NCBI GenBank assembly: GCA_027450185.1
Contig: DAIDKF010000018.1
Span: 1-42,194, forward strand
From: Granulicella sp.
Lineage (GTDB): Bacteria; Acidobacteriota; Terriglobia; Terriglobales; Acidobacteriaceae
Reading direction: 5' to 3'
Length of the DNA: 42,194 nt
This document shows, in pieces, positions 26,945-35,389 of the stretch (positions are counted from its first letter, which is position 1; every line of letters begins with the position of its first letter). The notes under the pieces are model-generated. The model had not been told where the DNA came from and searched no databases. It saw only the letters and a list, made by a program, of their open reading frames with translations. The translations under genes and the position numbers were made by a program.

Positions 26945-27946
26945 CTACAGGCAGATAGGCTCCAGCGGTACGTCCTGTGCAGCCAGCACCACGCGATTTC
27001 CCAGCAGGCCCATCCGTCCACCAATTGCCTGCTCTGCCGTCAACCGTGCCAACTCTGGCAAATTGTTCTGCTCCGACAGATGGCCCAGCACAATTGTATG
27101 CGCTCCGCCGTCGTAGTCCCGCAGCAGAAACTCCGCCGCCGCCGCGTTCGACAGATGCCCCACCCGGCTCAGTACCCTCTGCTTCACCGACCACGGATAC
27201 GGCCCATCCTTCAGCATCTCCAGGTCGTGGTTGGACTCCAGCAGCAGCACATCCAGGCCCTTCAGCGCCATCTTAACATTCGGTGGAACATAGCCCAGAT
27301 CCGTTGCAATCGCCATGCGAATCGACTCCGACCGCGCATGAAAGACGAACCCGCACGGATCGGCGGCATCATGCGGAATGGTGAAGGGGCTGATGTCGAT
27401 CTCGCCAATCGAAAACCCATGTCCCGCGCGGAAGTACTCCACCGCAGGCAGAAACGCAGGATCGGCCTTGACCTTCGACGAGATAACTTCTTCGACCTCC
27501 GCTACGCTCGAATCCGAATCTGCATCCAACGCTAAACCTACTTGCCCGACATCTCGCGGTTCTGACCCGCTCCCGCCCCACCCCGTCCCCTGCGCAGCAC
27601 CCGCCTCGGCGCGCGCTTCCTTCTCGCGCTGCATCTTCTCCAGCCACTTCGCATAGCTCATCGTGCTGCGCGGCGTCACCATCCGCACCCATGCACGGTG
27701 CGTCGACTCGGTAATGAACACAGGAATCTTCAGCCGCCGCGCCAGCACCGAAAGCCCCGCCACATGGTCCACATGCTCATGCGTAATCAGGATCGCGTCC
27801 AGCGCCTCAGGGTCTTCCCCCACCTGCACCATCCGCTTCATCAGTTCGCGGCACGACATCCCCGCATCAACAAGAATCCGCGTCGAGCCTGCGACAATCA
27901 CCGTCGCATTGCCCTTCGACCCCGATGCCAGCACCGTCATCCGCAC
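26945..27946 (-). CDS. MBL-fold metallohydrolase, YycJ/WalJ-like
   Basis: About 333 aa. It starts with VLASGSKGNATVIVAG, typical of the YycJ group. Metal ligands are THEHVDH, the distal IPHDAADP histidine, the aspartate in ATDLGY, and GHLS near the end. WalJ-type proteins are single-domain metallo-beta-lactamase-fold nucleases or hydrolases linked to DNA or cell-wall stress in other phyla. An insert of about 70 residues (from KWLEKMQREKEARAEA to VISSKVKADPAF) is charged and low in complexity and lengthens the protein beyond the usual 255-270 aa. The start is GTG 27946 or ATG 27940, neither with a good Shine-Dalgarno site. Confidence 0.85.
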   Translation of the reverse strand: MRMTVLASGSKGNATVIVAGSTRILVDAGMSCRELMKRMVQVGEDPEALDAILITHEHVDHVAGLSVLARRLKIPVFITESTHRAWVRMVTPRSTMSYAKWLEKMQREKEARAEAGAAQGTGWGGSGSEPRDVGQVGLALDADSDSSVAEVEEVISSKVKADPAFLPAVEYFRAGHGFSIGEIDISPFTIPHDAADPCGFVFHARSESIRMAIATDLGYVPPNVKMALKGLDVLLLESNHDLEMLKDGPYPWSVKQRVLSRVGHLSNAAAAEFLLRDYDGGAHTIVLGHLSEQNNLPELARLTAEQAIGGRMGLLGNRVVLAAQDVPLEPICL

Positions 27947-28001
27947 TACTTAAAAATACGCTCCCAACCTGTGACTAAAACCTCCTCGGAATCACGGAGA
28001 G

Positions 28002-28070
28002 TTCTCAGTTATCAGCTTTCGACCGCTGCTCTCTGACTCTTGCTGTGAACGGAGCGCTAATAACTGAGAA
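28002..28070. repeat. Inverted repeat between the MBL and MaoC genes
   Basis: TTCTCAGTTATCAGC (28002-28016) and GCTAATAACTGAGAA (28056-28070) are inverted with a single mismatch over 15 bases; the outer 11 are perfect. A 39-base spacer separates them. It fills the gap right after the MaoC stop codon. There is no T-run, so it may be an mRNA 3' stem or a copy of a dispersed intergenic element. Confidence 0.55.
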
Positions 28071-28074
28071 TGTC

Positions 28075-28536
28075 CTAAACCAGTGCCTTTAGCGGCGCAA
28101 TAAAGTTCACCACCGAGCGCATCACCACCTCGTCGCGCTGATTGAAGACCAGCGTACTGGACCGCACCATCCCGTATTCTGGCCGCGAGGTCAGACGCCG
28201 CGCCGACAGAATCTCCGTCTCCGTGCGCAGCGAATCTCCCGGCCGCACCGGTTGCGTAAACTTGATGTCCTCCACGCCCGCACCGATCATTCCCCCCGCA
28301 ATGTGCATGGATTCAACCCGCAGCCGCATCACGATCGCCGCCGTCATCCATCCCGACGCAGCCAGTCCCTTGAAGAAGGATCTCTCCGCAGCCGCTTCAT
28401 CCAGATGAAATGGCTGCGGATCATACTTCGCGGCAAACTCCTTGATCTCCGCGGTTGTCACCTCGTAACTGCGAATCGAGCGGAACTTCATCCCCGCATG
28501 CAAATCCTCAAAGTACAGCTCATCCACCAACGCCAA
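28075..28536 (-). CDS. MaoC-like (R)-enoyl-CoA hydratase
   Basis: A 153-aa hot-dog fold protein. The hydratase motif with catalytic Asp and His is YDPQPFHLDEAAA, followed by FKGLAASGWMTA and the FTQPVRPGDSL strand. Such enzymes hydrate enoyl-CoA to 3-hydroxyacyl-CoA. It lies 32 bases downstream of a 3-hydroxyacyl-CoA dehydrogenase on the same strand. The two could serve short-chain acyl-CoA turnover, though the usual dehydrogenase uses the S isomer and MaoC the R isomer, so they need not act in sequence. Confidence 0.88.
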   Translation of the reverse strand: MALVDELYFEDLHAGMKFRSIRSYEVTTAEIKEFAAKYDPQPFHLDEAAAERSFFKGLAASGWMTAAIVMRLRVESMHIAGGMIGAGVEDIKFTQPVRPGDSLRTETEILSARRLTSRPEYGMVRSSTLVFNQRDEVVMRSVVNFIAPLKALV

Positions 28537-28568
28537 CCTCCAACTTCACATTACCTGCTTCCCATTTT

Positions 28569-29423
28569 CTAGTACGTATAAAACCCGCGGCCCGACTTGC
28601 GTCCCAGCCAACCCGCATCGACCATGCGAACCAGCAGCGGACACGGCCGGTACTTCGGGTCGCCGATGCCGTCCTCCAACACGCGCATGATGTCCAGGCA
28701 AACATCCAGCCCGATGAAGTCGGCCAGCGTGAGCGGGCCCATCGGGTGCGCCATCCCCAGACGAAAGATCTCGTCCACGGCCTCGGCTGTCGCCACGCCC
28801 TCCATCACCGCAAACATCGCCTCATTCAGCAGCGGCATCAGTACGCGGTTGGAGACAAACCCGGCAGCATCGTTCACCTCTACCGGCGTCTTGCCTGCGT
28901 CCAGCGCCAATGCTCGCACCGTTGCAAACGTGGCATCTGAGGTCTGCAAGCCGCGAATCACCTCGACCAGCGCCATCATCGGCACCGGGTTGAAGAAGTG
29001 CATCCCGATCACGCGGTCCGGCCTTCCCGTCCCTGCCGCCAACTTGGTAATCGAGATCGACGACGTATTCGTCGCCAGGATCGCCGCCTCCCCCAGCATC
29101 TCATCGAGGTCGCGAAAGATCCCCTGCTTCACCGCCAGCCGCTCCGTCGCCGCCTCCACCACCAGTGTGCACGAGCTCAAGTCCTGCAGCCTCGACACTG
29201 GTCGAATCCTCGCAAAGATCGCCGGAGCATCTGCCGGATCGATCTTGCCCTTAGCGGCCTCGCGGTCCAGGTTGGTGCGAATCGCCGCCAACCCCCGCTC
29301 CATCGCGCGCTCGCTCACCTCATACAGCGTCACTCCAAACCCTGCCCGCGCAAACACATGCGCAATGCCATTGCCCATAGTCCCCGCGCCAACTACGCCC
29401 AGCCGATGCTCCGATGTACTCAT
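28569..29423 (-). CDS. 3-hydroxyacyl-CoA (3-hydroxybutyryl-CoA) dehydrogenase
   Basis: 284 aa, standard size for the single-function enzyme. The NAD-binding GAGTMGNGIAHVFA is at the start, with VVEAATERL, ATNTSSISIT, the catalytic GMHFFNPVPMMALVEV and FVSNRVLMPLLNEA. It oxidises 3-hydroxyacyl-CoA to the 3-keto form. The ATG at 29423 has GAGGAG 9 bases upstream; the frame is open for 83 more codons, but those do not resemble the family. It is divergent from the methyltransferase gene and likely forms an operon with the MaoC gene. Confidence 0.93.
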   Translation of the reverse strand: MSTSEHRLGVVGAGTMGNGIAHVFARAGFGVTLYEVSERAMERGLAAIRTNLDREAAKGKIDPADAPAIFARIRPVSRLQDLSSCTLVVEAATERLAVKQGIFRDLDEMLGEAAILATNTSSISITKLAAGTGRPDRVIGMHFFNPVPMMALVEVIRGLQTSDATFATVRALALDAGKTPVEVNDAAGFVSNRVLMPLLNEAMFAVMEGVATAEAVDEIFRLGMAHPMGPLTLADFIGLDVCLDIMRVLEDGIGDPKYRPCPLLVRMVDAGWLGRKSGRGFYTY

Positions 29424-29553
29424 TGCGTCGTTCTCCTCATCTTGCCTGCAACAGCTAGTCCGCAGGCCCCGAGCGATCTCCGCCAGCGCCAGATGAGAGC
29501 TATGCAGTCGATCATCAATCGCTATCCATAATAGACTGACCGCGGAGCCTCCT

Positions 29554-30489
29554 TTGCCCAGCATTCCGTCTAGCGCCGAACACCGCACCCCATCCAGCGG
29601 TTCCATCCGCATCCTCCACGGCGAGAATCTATCTGTCCTCCGTTCTCTCCCCGATTGCAGCGTCGAACTCATCTACATTGACCCGCCCTTCAACACCGGC
29701 ATCACGCAGAAGCGCACCCGCATCCGCACCATCCGCGACGCCGACGGCGACCGCACTGGCTTCGGCGGAAACCGCTACCGCACCGAACGCCTGGACGCCA
29801 AACTCGACTCCACGCCCTTCTACGCCGACCGCTTTGACGACTACATCGGCTTCCTCCGCCCACGAATGGTCGAAGCTCATCGCATACTCGCTCCCACTGG
29901 TTCCCTCTTTTTTCACATCGACCCGCGAGAGGTTCACTACTGCAAGGTCATGCTTGACGAGATCTTCGCTCTCAACGGAGGCGCCGGCCGCGCCTGCTTC
30001 CAGAATGAGATCATCTGGGCCTACGACTACGGCGCGCGCCCCACCAAACGCTGGCCCGCCAAGCACGACAACATCCTCTGGTACACCCGCCACCCCACCC
30101 ACTACACCTTCAACCTCGATGCCACCGACCGCATCCCCTACATGGCGCCCGGACTGGTTGGCGCCGAGAAGGCAGCGCGCGGAAAAACGCCCACCGACGT
30201 CTGGTGGCACACCATCGTCTCTCCCACCGGCAAGGAAAAAACCGGCTACCCCACGCAGAAGCCACTCGGGATCATGGAGCGCATCGTCCGCGTCCACAGC
30301 AATCCCGGCGACACCGTGCTCGACTTCTTCGCCGGCTCAGGCACCACCGGCGTCGCCGCCGCACGCAACGGACGCAACGCCATCCTCATCGACCAGAGCC
30401 CCGAAGCCATCGCTTTGATGACCCGACGCCTCGCACAACAAATATCACCTGCGTCGCTACCATGTCACTCCCGGGTACAAGCTCGGTAG
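29554..30489 (+). CDS. Solitary site-specific DNA methyltransferase (beta class)
   Basis: 311 aa. The catalytic motif IV is IDPPFNTG near residue 42 and the SAM-binding motif I is FFAGSGTTG near the C-terminus. That order (IV before I) marks the beta class of N6-adenine or N4-cytosine methyltransferases. The segment between (NEIIWAYDYGARPTKRWPAKHDNILWY) is the usual conserved region. The start is TTG with GGAG 6 bases before it. No restriction endonuclease or specificity gene is next to it, so it looks like an orphan enzyme, which would point to regulatory or housekeeping methylation. The 3' end overlaps the convergent next gene by 33 bases. Confidence 0.9.
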   Translation: MPSIPSSAEHRTPSSGSIRILHGENLSVLRSLPDCSVELIYIDPPFNTGITQKRTRIRTIRDADGDRTGFGGNRYRTERLDAKLDSTPFYADRFDDYIGFLRPRMVEAHRILAPTGSLFFHIDPREVHYCKVMLDEIFALNGGAGRACFQNEIIWAYDYGARPTKRWPAKHDNILWYTRHPTHYTFNLDATDRIPYMAPGLVGAEKAARGKTPTDVWWHTIVSPTGKEKTGYPTQKPLGIMERIVRVHSNPGDTVLDFFAGSGTTGVAAARNGRNAILIDQSPEAIALMTRRLAQQISPASLPCHSRVQAR

Positions 30490-32463
30490 TCGGTCCGTGC
30501 GGTACTGGTTGGTTCCCTTCGTCACAGCCTGCCACACCACCTGCTCCGACCCCGGCGCGCCCGTCAGTTCATAGACCTGCGTGCCTCCGACCGGAGAGCT
30601 GAAGGCAACGTGCCGATTGCCGTTAGGCATCAGCGCCACAACTCCACCAAAGAAGCTGTAGACCGCAGGCGTCGGTTGATAATGCTCCGTCAGGGTCGCC
30701 GTCATATTCGTTTCGTTCACCTGTAGCACCGACATCGTCGAATAACACTGGCTCGTAGGTGCGGTGGATCCGGCTGCAGGACAATTTCCAACCGGAGTTC
30801 CCGGGAGCACACGATCATCCCCGTTGTCCATCACTCCCAGAGTGAAGTTGCCCGTCGTATTGGTCGTGAAGTAGTTCGGCCCGTGCTGCGCATAGAACCA
30901 GTCCTGCGGTTCCGTTCCTCCCTGGAGGGCGAAGTCACCACCATTGCCCAGATGCCACATGATGTGTCCATCACCTGTCCCGTTATTGAAATAAATTTTG
31001 ATGATCCAGTTCTGATGCCGTACCGATAGCAGCAAATTGCCGTCACTGGCTGAGTACAGCAGTGCATTCGAATGGGTATAGTCCGGAAACTGCGCAGGCC
31101 ACGGAACCCGGCTCGGATCGAGATAGGTGAATCCATTCCACACCCAATCAGGCTTGCCACTCTGGTCCACATCCACCAGCACATCGCCCAGCACCTGCGT
31201 CGGCCCACTATAGGTCTTCGTCGGAAGCGGCGGAGGGGGATCGGCCGTAATCGCAGGGCTCACGTTCACCGTCTTCGTACCAGAAAACAGCATGACCATA
31301 TGCCCATTCGGCAGTGGAACGACATCATGGTGCAGCCCGCCCAGTGTGACTCCGCTCAGTTCGCTAGAGAGTGCCGTATTGGCCGTTACCGCTGCAATCA
31401 CACTCGCCGCCGTCACGTCCCGGATTGTGTCCCCCGCCAGATCCACCTCCCTCACCTCATCAAGCGTGGAGGGAAGCACCGTTGTTCCATGCAACGGGAT
31501 CGACGACAGATAAGCGATCTGCACCAGAAAATGCCCGTTCGGCAGAAACTGGATCGGCTGCACAATGTCCTGCGCCGTACCTGGGTTCGCTGCGGCCACC
31601 GTCGCGCCCGACGAATTTTCTGTCTGGGCATAGCTGTAGGTCCAGATCACGTTCCCATTCAGGTCTGTCGCAAACGCCAGTGCTGGTGCCTGCGGTTGCG
31701 CCGTGTCAAACAGCTCAATCCCCGGCTGCGGCGTTCCTCCATTCACGGCTCCCGCTACCACCGACGGCGACGTCACGAACGGCGTGCCGGTCGTAAACGT
31801 GTGGTCGCTGTCCGTAAACGTCGCGCTCAGCGTTTGTCCACTGGGCAGCGTGTCGGTCAGCACCGCCGTCGCCTGCATGTGGTACGTTGTGTTCCCCAGC
31901 ATCCCCGCCACCAGCACCGGCACCGTGTTCGACGTCGTCGTGGTCTGCGCCGACGTTGGGAAACCATACGCCGTACTCTTGCCGAAGTTCACCACCATCG
32001 ACCCCGGGTCCGGCAGATTCAGGGTATAGCTCGCCACCTGCGGATTTGCCGTCGTGCTCACCACGCCCGAGTTCACCAGCGCCAGCACCGCCTGCGCATA
32101 GTTCGTCTGCGCCGAACTGGCCAACTGCGCAGTGATCGTCACATTCTGTGACTGAAAAACCGTCGCCGGTGCGGTGTACAACCCCGTAGAGCTGATGGTT
32201 CCACACGTCGTACTCGTCCCGTTATCGCACGCCAGCACCCATTGCACAGTTCCGCCACCGCCCGCGACCGTCGCCGTGAACTGCTGGGTTCCTCCAATAC
32301 CCAGCGCCGCAAACTGCGGAGAGATGGTCACAGACCCGCTCTGCCCCACGATCGGCGTCGGCTGCGGCTTGAACGGCGTGGGGATAAAACGGTTCGCTCC
32401 GCAGCCCGAAAGCATTGCCAGTCCCAGCAGCAAACCAGAAACCACCAATACACGCTCTCTCAT
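30457..32463 (-). CDS. Arylsulfotransferase (ASST)-like lipoprotein
   Basis: 668 aa. Signal peptide with lipobox LSGC (Cys21). An Ig-like domain follows (SVTISPQFAALGIGGTQQFT, TGLYTAPA), then a region with fibronectin-like strands and a large beta-propeller. The propeller carries histidines typical of ASST: HHDVVPLPNGH, HSNALLYS, RHQNWI and QHGPNYF. PAPS-independent ASSTs move sulfate between phenols in the periplasm. Here the His-rich motifs suggest an intact enzyme, but substrates are unknown. The ATG at 32463 has GGGGAG 5 bases upstream. The extra Ig-like domain and lipid anchor set it apart from enterobacterial AssT. Confidence 0.82.
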   Translation of the reverse strand: MRERVLVVSGLLLGLAMLSGCGANRFIPTPFKPQPTPIVGQSGSVTISPQFAALGIGGTQQFTATVAGGGGTVQWVLACDNGTSTTCGTISSTGLYTAPATVFQSQNVTITAQLASSAQTNYAQAVLALVNSGVVSTTANPQVASYTLNLPDPGSMVVNFGKSTAYGFPTSAQTTTTSNTVPVLVAGMLGNTTYHMQATAVLTDTLPSGQTLSATFTDSDHTFTTGTPFVTSPSVVAGAVNGGTPQPGIELFDTAQPQAPALAFATDLNGNVIWTYSYAQTENSSGATVAAANPGTAQDIVQPIQFLPNGHFLVQIAYLSSIPLHGTTVLPSTLDEVREVDLAGDTIRDVTAASVIAAVTANTALSSELSGVTLGGLHHDVVPLPNGHMVMLFSGTKTVNVSPAITADPPPPLPTKTYSGPTQVLGDVLVDVDQSGKPDWVWNGFTYLDPSRVPWPAQFPDYTHSNALLYSASDGNLLLSVRHQNWIIKIYFNNGTGDGHIMWHLGNGGDFALQGGTEPQDWFYAQHGPNYFTTNTTGNFTLGVMDNGDDRVLPGTPVGNCPAAGSTAPTSQCYSTMSVLQVNETNMTATLTEHYQPTPAVYSFFGGVVALMPNGNRHVAFSSPVGGTQVYELTGAPGSEQVVWQAVTKGTNQYRTDRLPSLYPGVTW

Positions 32464-32734
32464 CTTGACTCCCCGTCCTGACTCAGCACTGCGCATCCCT
32501 TCCATCTCTCCCAAACCCGTCACCACAACACCATACCCAATTCTTGTCATGCGATTGCTTTGACGGCGACCAACCCCCAATCGCTTCACTCTCATCGAAC
32601 AATCTTCCTTCGCCGCTCCTGCTTCAGAGTCCTCGTCCGTCCAGACTATAGCCATAGGATGCACAAATGCGCCGGTTTGAAGGAGACAAAGCCAAGGTCA
32701 CCACATGTAACGGGGGCATCGTCAACATCTGAAG

Positions 32735-32763
32735 TTGGCATCTTAATCCGAAGAAGCTTTATC
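32735..32763 (+). promoter_or_regulatory. Promoter candidate for the PPK2 gene, in a 336-base gap
   Basis: TTGGCA (32735-32740), 17 bases, TTTATC (32758-32763), about 37 bases before the PPK2 start. The rest of the gap 32464-32799, which must also hold the promoter of the divergent sulfotransferase gene, shows no other gene or clear structure. Confidence 0.45.
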
Positions 32764-32799
32764 CTTGCAAATTAAATTGAGAGATAACTCTTGGAAACT

Positions 32800-33669
32800 A
32801 TGAAAATCGACTCAGAGAAATTCCGCGTGCGCCCCGACGGCGCCATCAAGCTCAACGAGCTGCCTACCAGAATCGCCCCTTTTTACGATTCCAAGAAGAA
32901 CTACAGTGCCATCCTACAGCAGCATGTCTCCCAGTTGAGCGACCTCCAACAATTGCTCTACAGCTCCAACCACTACGCTCTCCTGCTCATCTTTCAGGGC
33001 ATGGACGCTGCCGGAAAGGACGGAGCCATTCGCCATGTCATGTCCGGTATCAACCCACAGGGCTGCGACGTCAGCAGCTTCAAACAGCCATCTGCCAACG
33101 AACTCGAACACGACTTCCTCTGGCGCGCCACCCGTCGCCTCCCAGAGCGCGGGCGGATCGGCATCTTCAACCGTTCCTACTACGAAGAGGTGCTCGTCAC
33201 CCGCGTCCATCCCGAACTTCTCGATAACGAGGGGCTGGCCAGGGAACTCCGCTACGACAAGAATCTCTGGCACCAGCGCTACCGTTCCATCATCGATCTC
33301 GAGCGCCACCTGCACGATAACGGAACCCGCACCATCAAGATCTTCCTCCACCTCTCTTACGAAGAGCAGCGCAAGCGCTTCATCGAGCGCATCGACGAAC
33401 CGGACAAAAACTGGAAGTTCAGCCTCTCCGACATTCACGAGCGAAAGTATTGGAAGAAATACATCGCTGCGTTTGAAAATTGCCTGAACACTACCAGCGC
33501 CACGCACGCACCGTGGTTTGCCGTTCCGGCCGACGACAAGGAGAACGCACGCCTCATCGTCTCCACCATCGTCCTCGACACGCTCAAGAGCCTAAAGATG
33601 TCCTATCCCAAGACCACCGCCAAACGCCGTGCTGAGCTACAGGCCATCCGCAAGCAACTGAAAAAGTAG
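32800..33669 (+). CDS. Polyphosphate kinase 2 family protein (PPK2)
   Basis: 289 aa, single-domain PPK2. Walker [10 protein letters not shown], lid and Walker B region [17 protein letters not shown], and the two arginine-rich helices ([12 protein letters not shown]) are present. These enzymes move phosphate between polyphosphate and nucleotides. Polyphosphate-dependent AMP or NDP phosphorylation is most likely; the subclass cannot be set by eye. The ATG at 32800 gives the usual [10 protein letters not shown] start; a TTG 9 bases upstream is in frame. It ends 72 bases before a convergent aminotransferase. Confidence 0.92.
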   Translation: MKIDSEKFRVRPDGAIKLNELPTRIAPFYDSKKNYSAILQQHVSQLSDLQQLLYSSNHYALLLIFQGMDAAGKDGAIRHVMSGINPQGCDVSSFKQPSANELEHDFLWRATRRLPERGRIGIFNRSYYEEVLVTRVHPELLDNEGLARELRYDKNLWHQRYRSIIDLERHLHDNGTRTIKIFLHLSYEEQRKRFIERIDEPDKNWKFSLSDIHERKYWKKYIAAFENCLNTTSATHAPWFAVPADDKENARLIVSTIVLDTLKSLKMSYPKTTAKRRAELQAIRKQLKK

Positions 33670-33741
33670 CGTGCCGGACCACTTTGCGCATCTCCGGCGT
33701 CGCGCAGCTTGCACTACGCGACGCCGAACTCACAGGCACGC

Positions 33742-35109
33742 CTAATCAGCCAGTTCATCGGCAAGATGCAGCCACCTGTCCAGCGTCGCAATGCCTCGCT
33801 CGATCTCTTCTTTCTCCACGATCAGCGGCGGCGCCACCACAAAATGGCTCACCCACGCCTGAAAGATCACGCCATCGGCCAGTGTCTTTGCCGCAATCTG
33901 GTCCACCAGCAGAGGCTTGCCCGACACCTTATCCAAGTACGTATTAAACGGCTCTTTCGTTATTTGATTCTTCACCAGATCGACCGCCCAGAACAGTCCC
34001 TTCCCGCGCACATCACCAACGCTCTTGTGCTTCGCCTTCAGCTCCTGCAACAGACCCTCGACGAACGGTCCCAACTCCCGCGCACGATCCACTAGTTTCA
34101 ACCGTTTCATCTCGTGGATCGTTGCCACCGCCGGCCCCAGCGTCAGCGGATGCGCCTCATACGTATGTCCATGAGCAAAATAATGATCCTGGAAAAAGTC
34201 GCCAATCTTCTCGCTGGTCGCGCACAACCCCAGCGGAACATACGCCGACGTGATGCCCTTCGCAGTCGTCAGAATGTCCGGCGTCACGCCCCACATATTC
34301 ATGACAAACCACTCGCCCGCGCGGCCCCATCCGGTCATCACCTCATCGGCAATCAACAGCACACCCGTCTCGTCACACACCTTCCGCAGCTTCGGCATGT
34401 ACTCGTCGGGCGGCACAATCACGCCGTTGGTGCCCACGATCGGCTCCACCAGTACAGCTGCCACGTCGCTCTCATTGCGGATCATGTGCTCCAGATAATC
34501 CACACACGCAATGCCACACTGCGGATACGTCTGTTTGATCGGGCACTTGTAGCAATGCGCCTCTGGCCCAAAGATGATCCCAGGTCCCTTGCCGCGCGGC
34601 TCCATCGCCCAACGCCGCGGATCGCCCGTCGCAGCTATGCTTCCCGACGTTGACCCGTGGTAACTCCGGTAGCGCGCAATGATCTTCGTCTTGCCCGTGT
34701 ACATCCGCGCGATCTTGAATGCGGCCTCATTCGCATCCGTTCCAGACGTTGTAAAGAAGAACTTGTTCAGCCCCTTCGGTAGCACCTCCAACAGCAGTTT
34801 GCTCAGTTCCGCGCGCGAGGTCGTCGCGTATCCCGGCATCACATACGCCAGTTCCTGCGCCTGCTGTTTGATCGCATCCACCACCGCCTGGTTCTTATGC
34901 CCCAGGTTCACGCACATCAACTGCGACGAAAAATCGAGATACTTCTTTCCCTTCGCATCGGTAATGTAACAACCCTCCGCATCGACAATATGCATCGGCG
35001 TCCAACCCTTCTGGAATCGCCACGTTCCATAGTTTGTCTCCCGTGTTATCTGCACCACCTCTTCCGAGGTCATCGCCGCATTCGTCTCCAGTACATCGTT
35101 AGGACTCAT
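33742..35109 (-). CDS. Class III aminotransferase, probably beta-alanine:pyruvate type
   Basis: 455 aa. The PLP lysine is Lys284 (in TTAKGITS) and the PLP-binding aspartate Asp255 (in ADEVMTG). A four-cysteine insert (C186, C189, C198, C202) is of a kind seen in related omega-aminotransferases. The last gene of the pyrimidine degradation operon, it would turn the beta-alanine (or beta-aminoisobutyrate) released by the ureido-hydrolase into malonate semialdehyde. This assignment rests on context; taurine or other omega-amino acids are alternatives. Its ATG overlaps the stop of the transporter relic upstream (see 35099-35389), which is the trace of an older, tighter operon. Confidence 0.88.
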   Translation of the reverse strand: MSPNDVLETNAAMTSEEVVQITRETNYGTWRFQKGWTPMHIVDAEGCYITDAKGKKYLDFSSQLMCVNLGHKNQAVVDAIKQQAQELAYVMPGYATTSRAELSKLLLEVLPKGLNKFFFTTSGTDANEAAFKIARMYTGKTKIIARYRSYHGSTSGSIAATGDPRRWAMEPRGKGPGIIFGPEAHCYKCPIKQTYPQCGIACVDYLEHMIRNESDVAAVLVEPIVGTNGVIVPPDEYMPKLRKVCDETGVLLIADEVMTGWGRAGEWFVMNMWGVTPDILTTAKGITSAYVPLGLCATSEKIGDFFQDHYFAHGHTYEAHPLTLGPAVATIHEMKRLKLVDRARELGPFVEGLLQELKAKHKSVGDVRGKGLFWAVDLVKNQITKEPFNTYLDKVSGKPLLVDQIAAKTLADGVIFQAWVSHFVVAPPLIVEKEEIERGIATLDRWLHLADELAD

Positions 35110-35389
35110 GATCCAATCCTTTCGCTTCCGCCAGCTTCTCCCGCCGGCTACACATCATCAAGTAATAGATTGCTCCCAAAGGAAGAAACCCACAAACCAC
35201 ACATCGTCACAAAGTAAGAGCACCGATTGCACGCACTTCCCCACCAGGCCGCAAGTAGGATCGTCGCCACCGTCTGTTTCCGATTCATGCCGCCGGCACC
35301 AAGTCGTCGTTATAGAGTCGCGCATCCGGCGTGTGTTCACCGGCAATCTGATCCTTGTCGATCGCGATGTTCGTCACCAGTGGAATCAA
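35099..35389 (-). pseudogene. Relic of an NCS1-type nucleobase transporter
   Basis: Exactly 291 bases between the flanking operon genes. It starts like a real gene: a TTG at 35389 overlaps the hydA stop (TTGA), with GGAGG 6 bases upstream. The first 34 codons include TPDARLYNDDLVP, which matches the N-terminus of NCS1 permeases (typically RLYNEDLAP). The frame then meets a TGA. Further on come SYLRPGGEVRAIGALTL, DDVWFVGFFL (shifted frame) and GAIYYLMM. These match the end of the same family, where a GG-x-N-x-RA-x-x-AL stretch is followed by YDYAWFVGF and YYxLM. The closing EKLAEAKGLDHES ends in TAA across the aminotransferase ATG. About 370 central residues are missing. I read it as an internally deleted, frameshifted pseudogene. 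Confidence 0.68.

Noticed and set aside
31072-32151. 359-codon plus-strand frame
   Set aside because: Antisense of the arylsulfotransferase-like gene; extremely Arg/His-rich, no family signs.
35158-35346. 62-codon minus-strand frame as a small protein
   Set aside because: Its content (DDVWFVGFFL) is better explained as one shifted frame of the NCS1 transporter relic.
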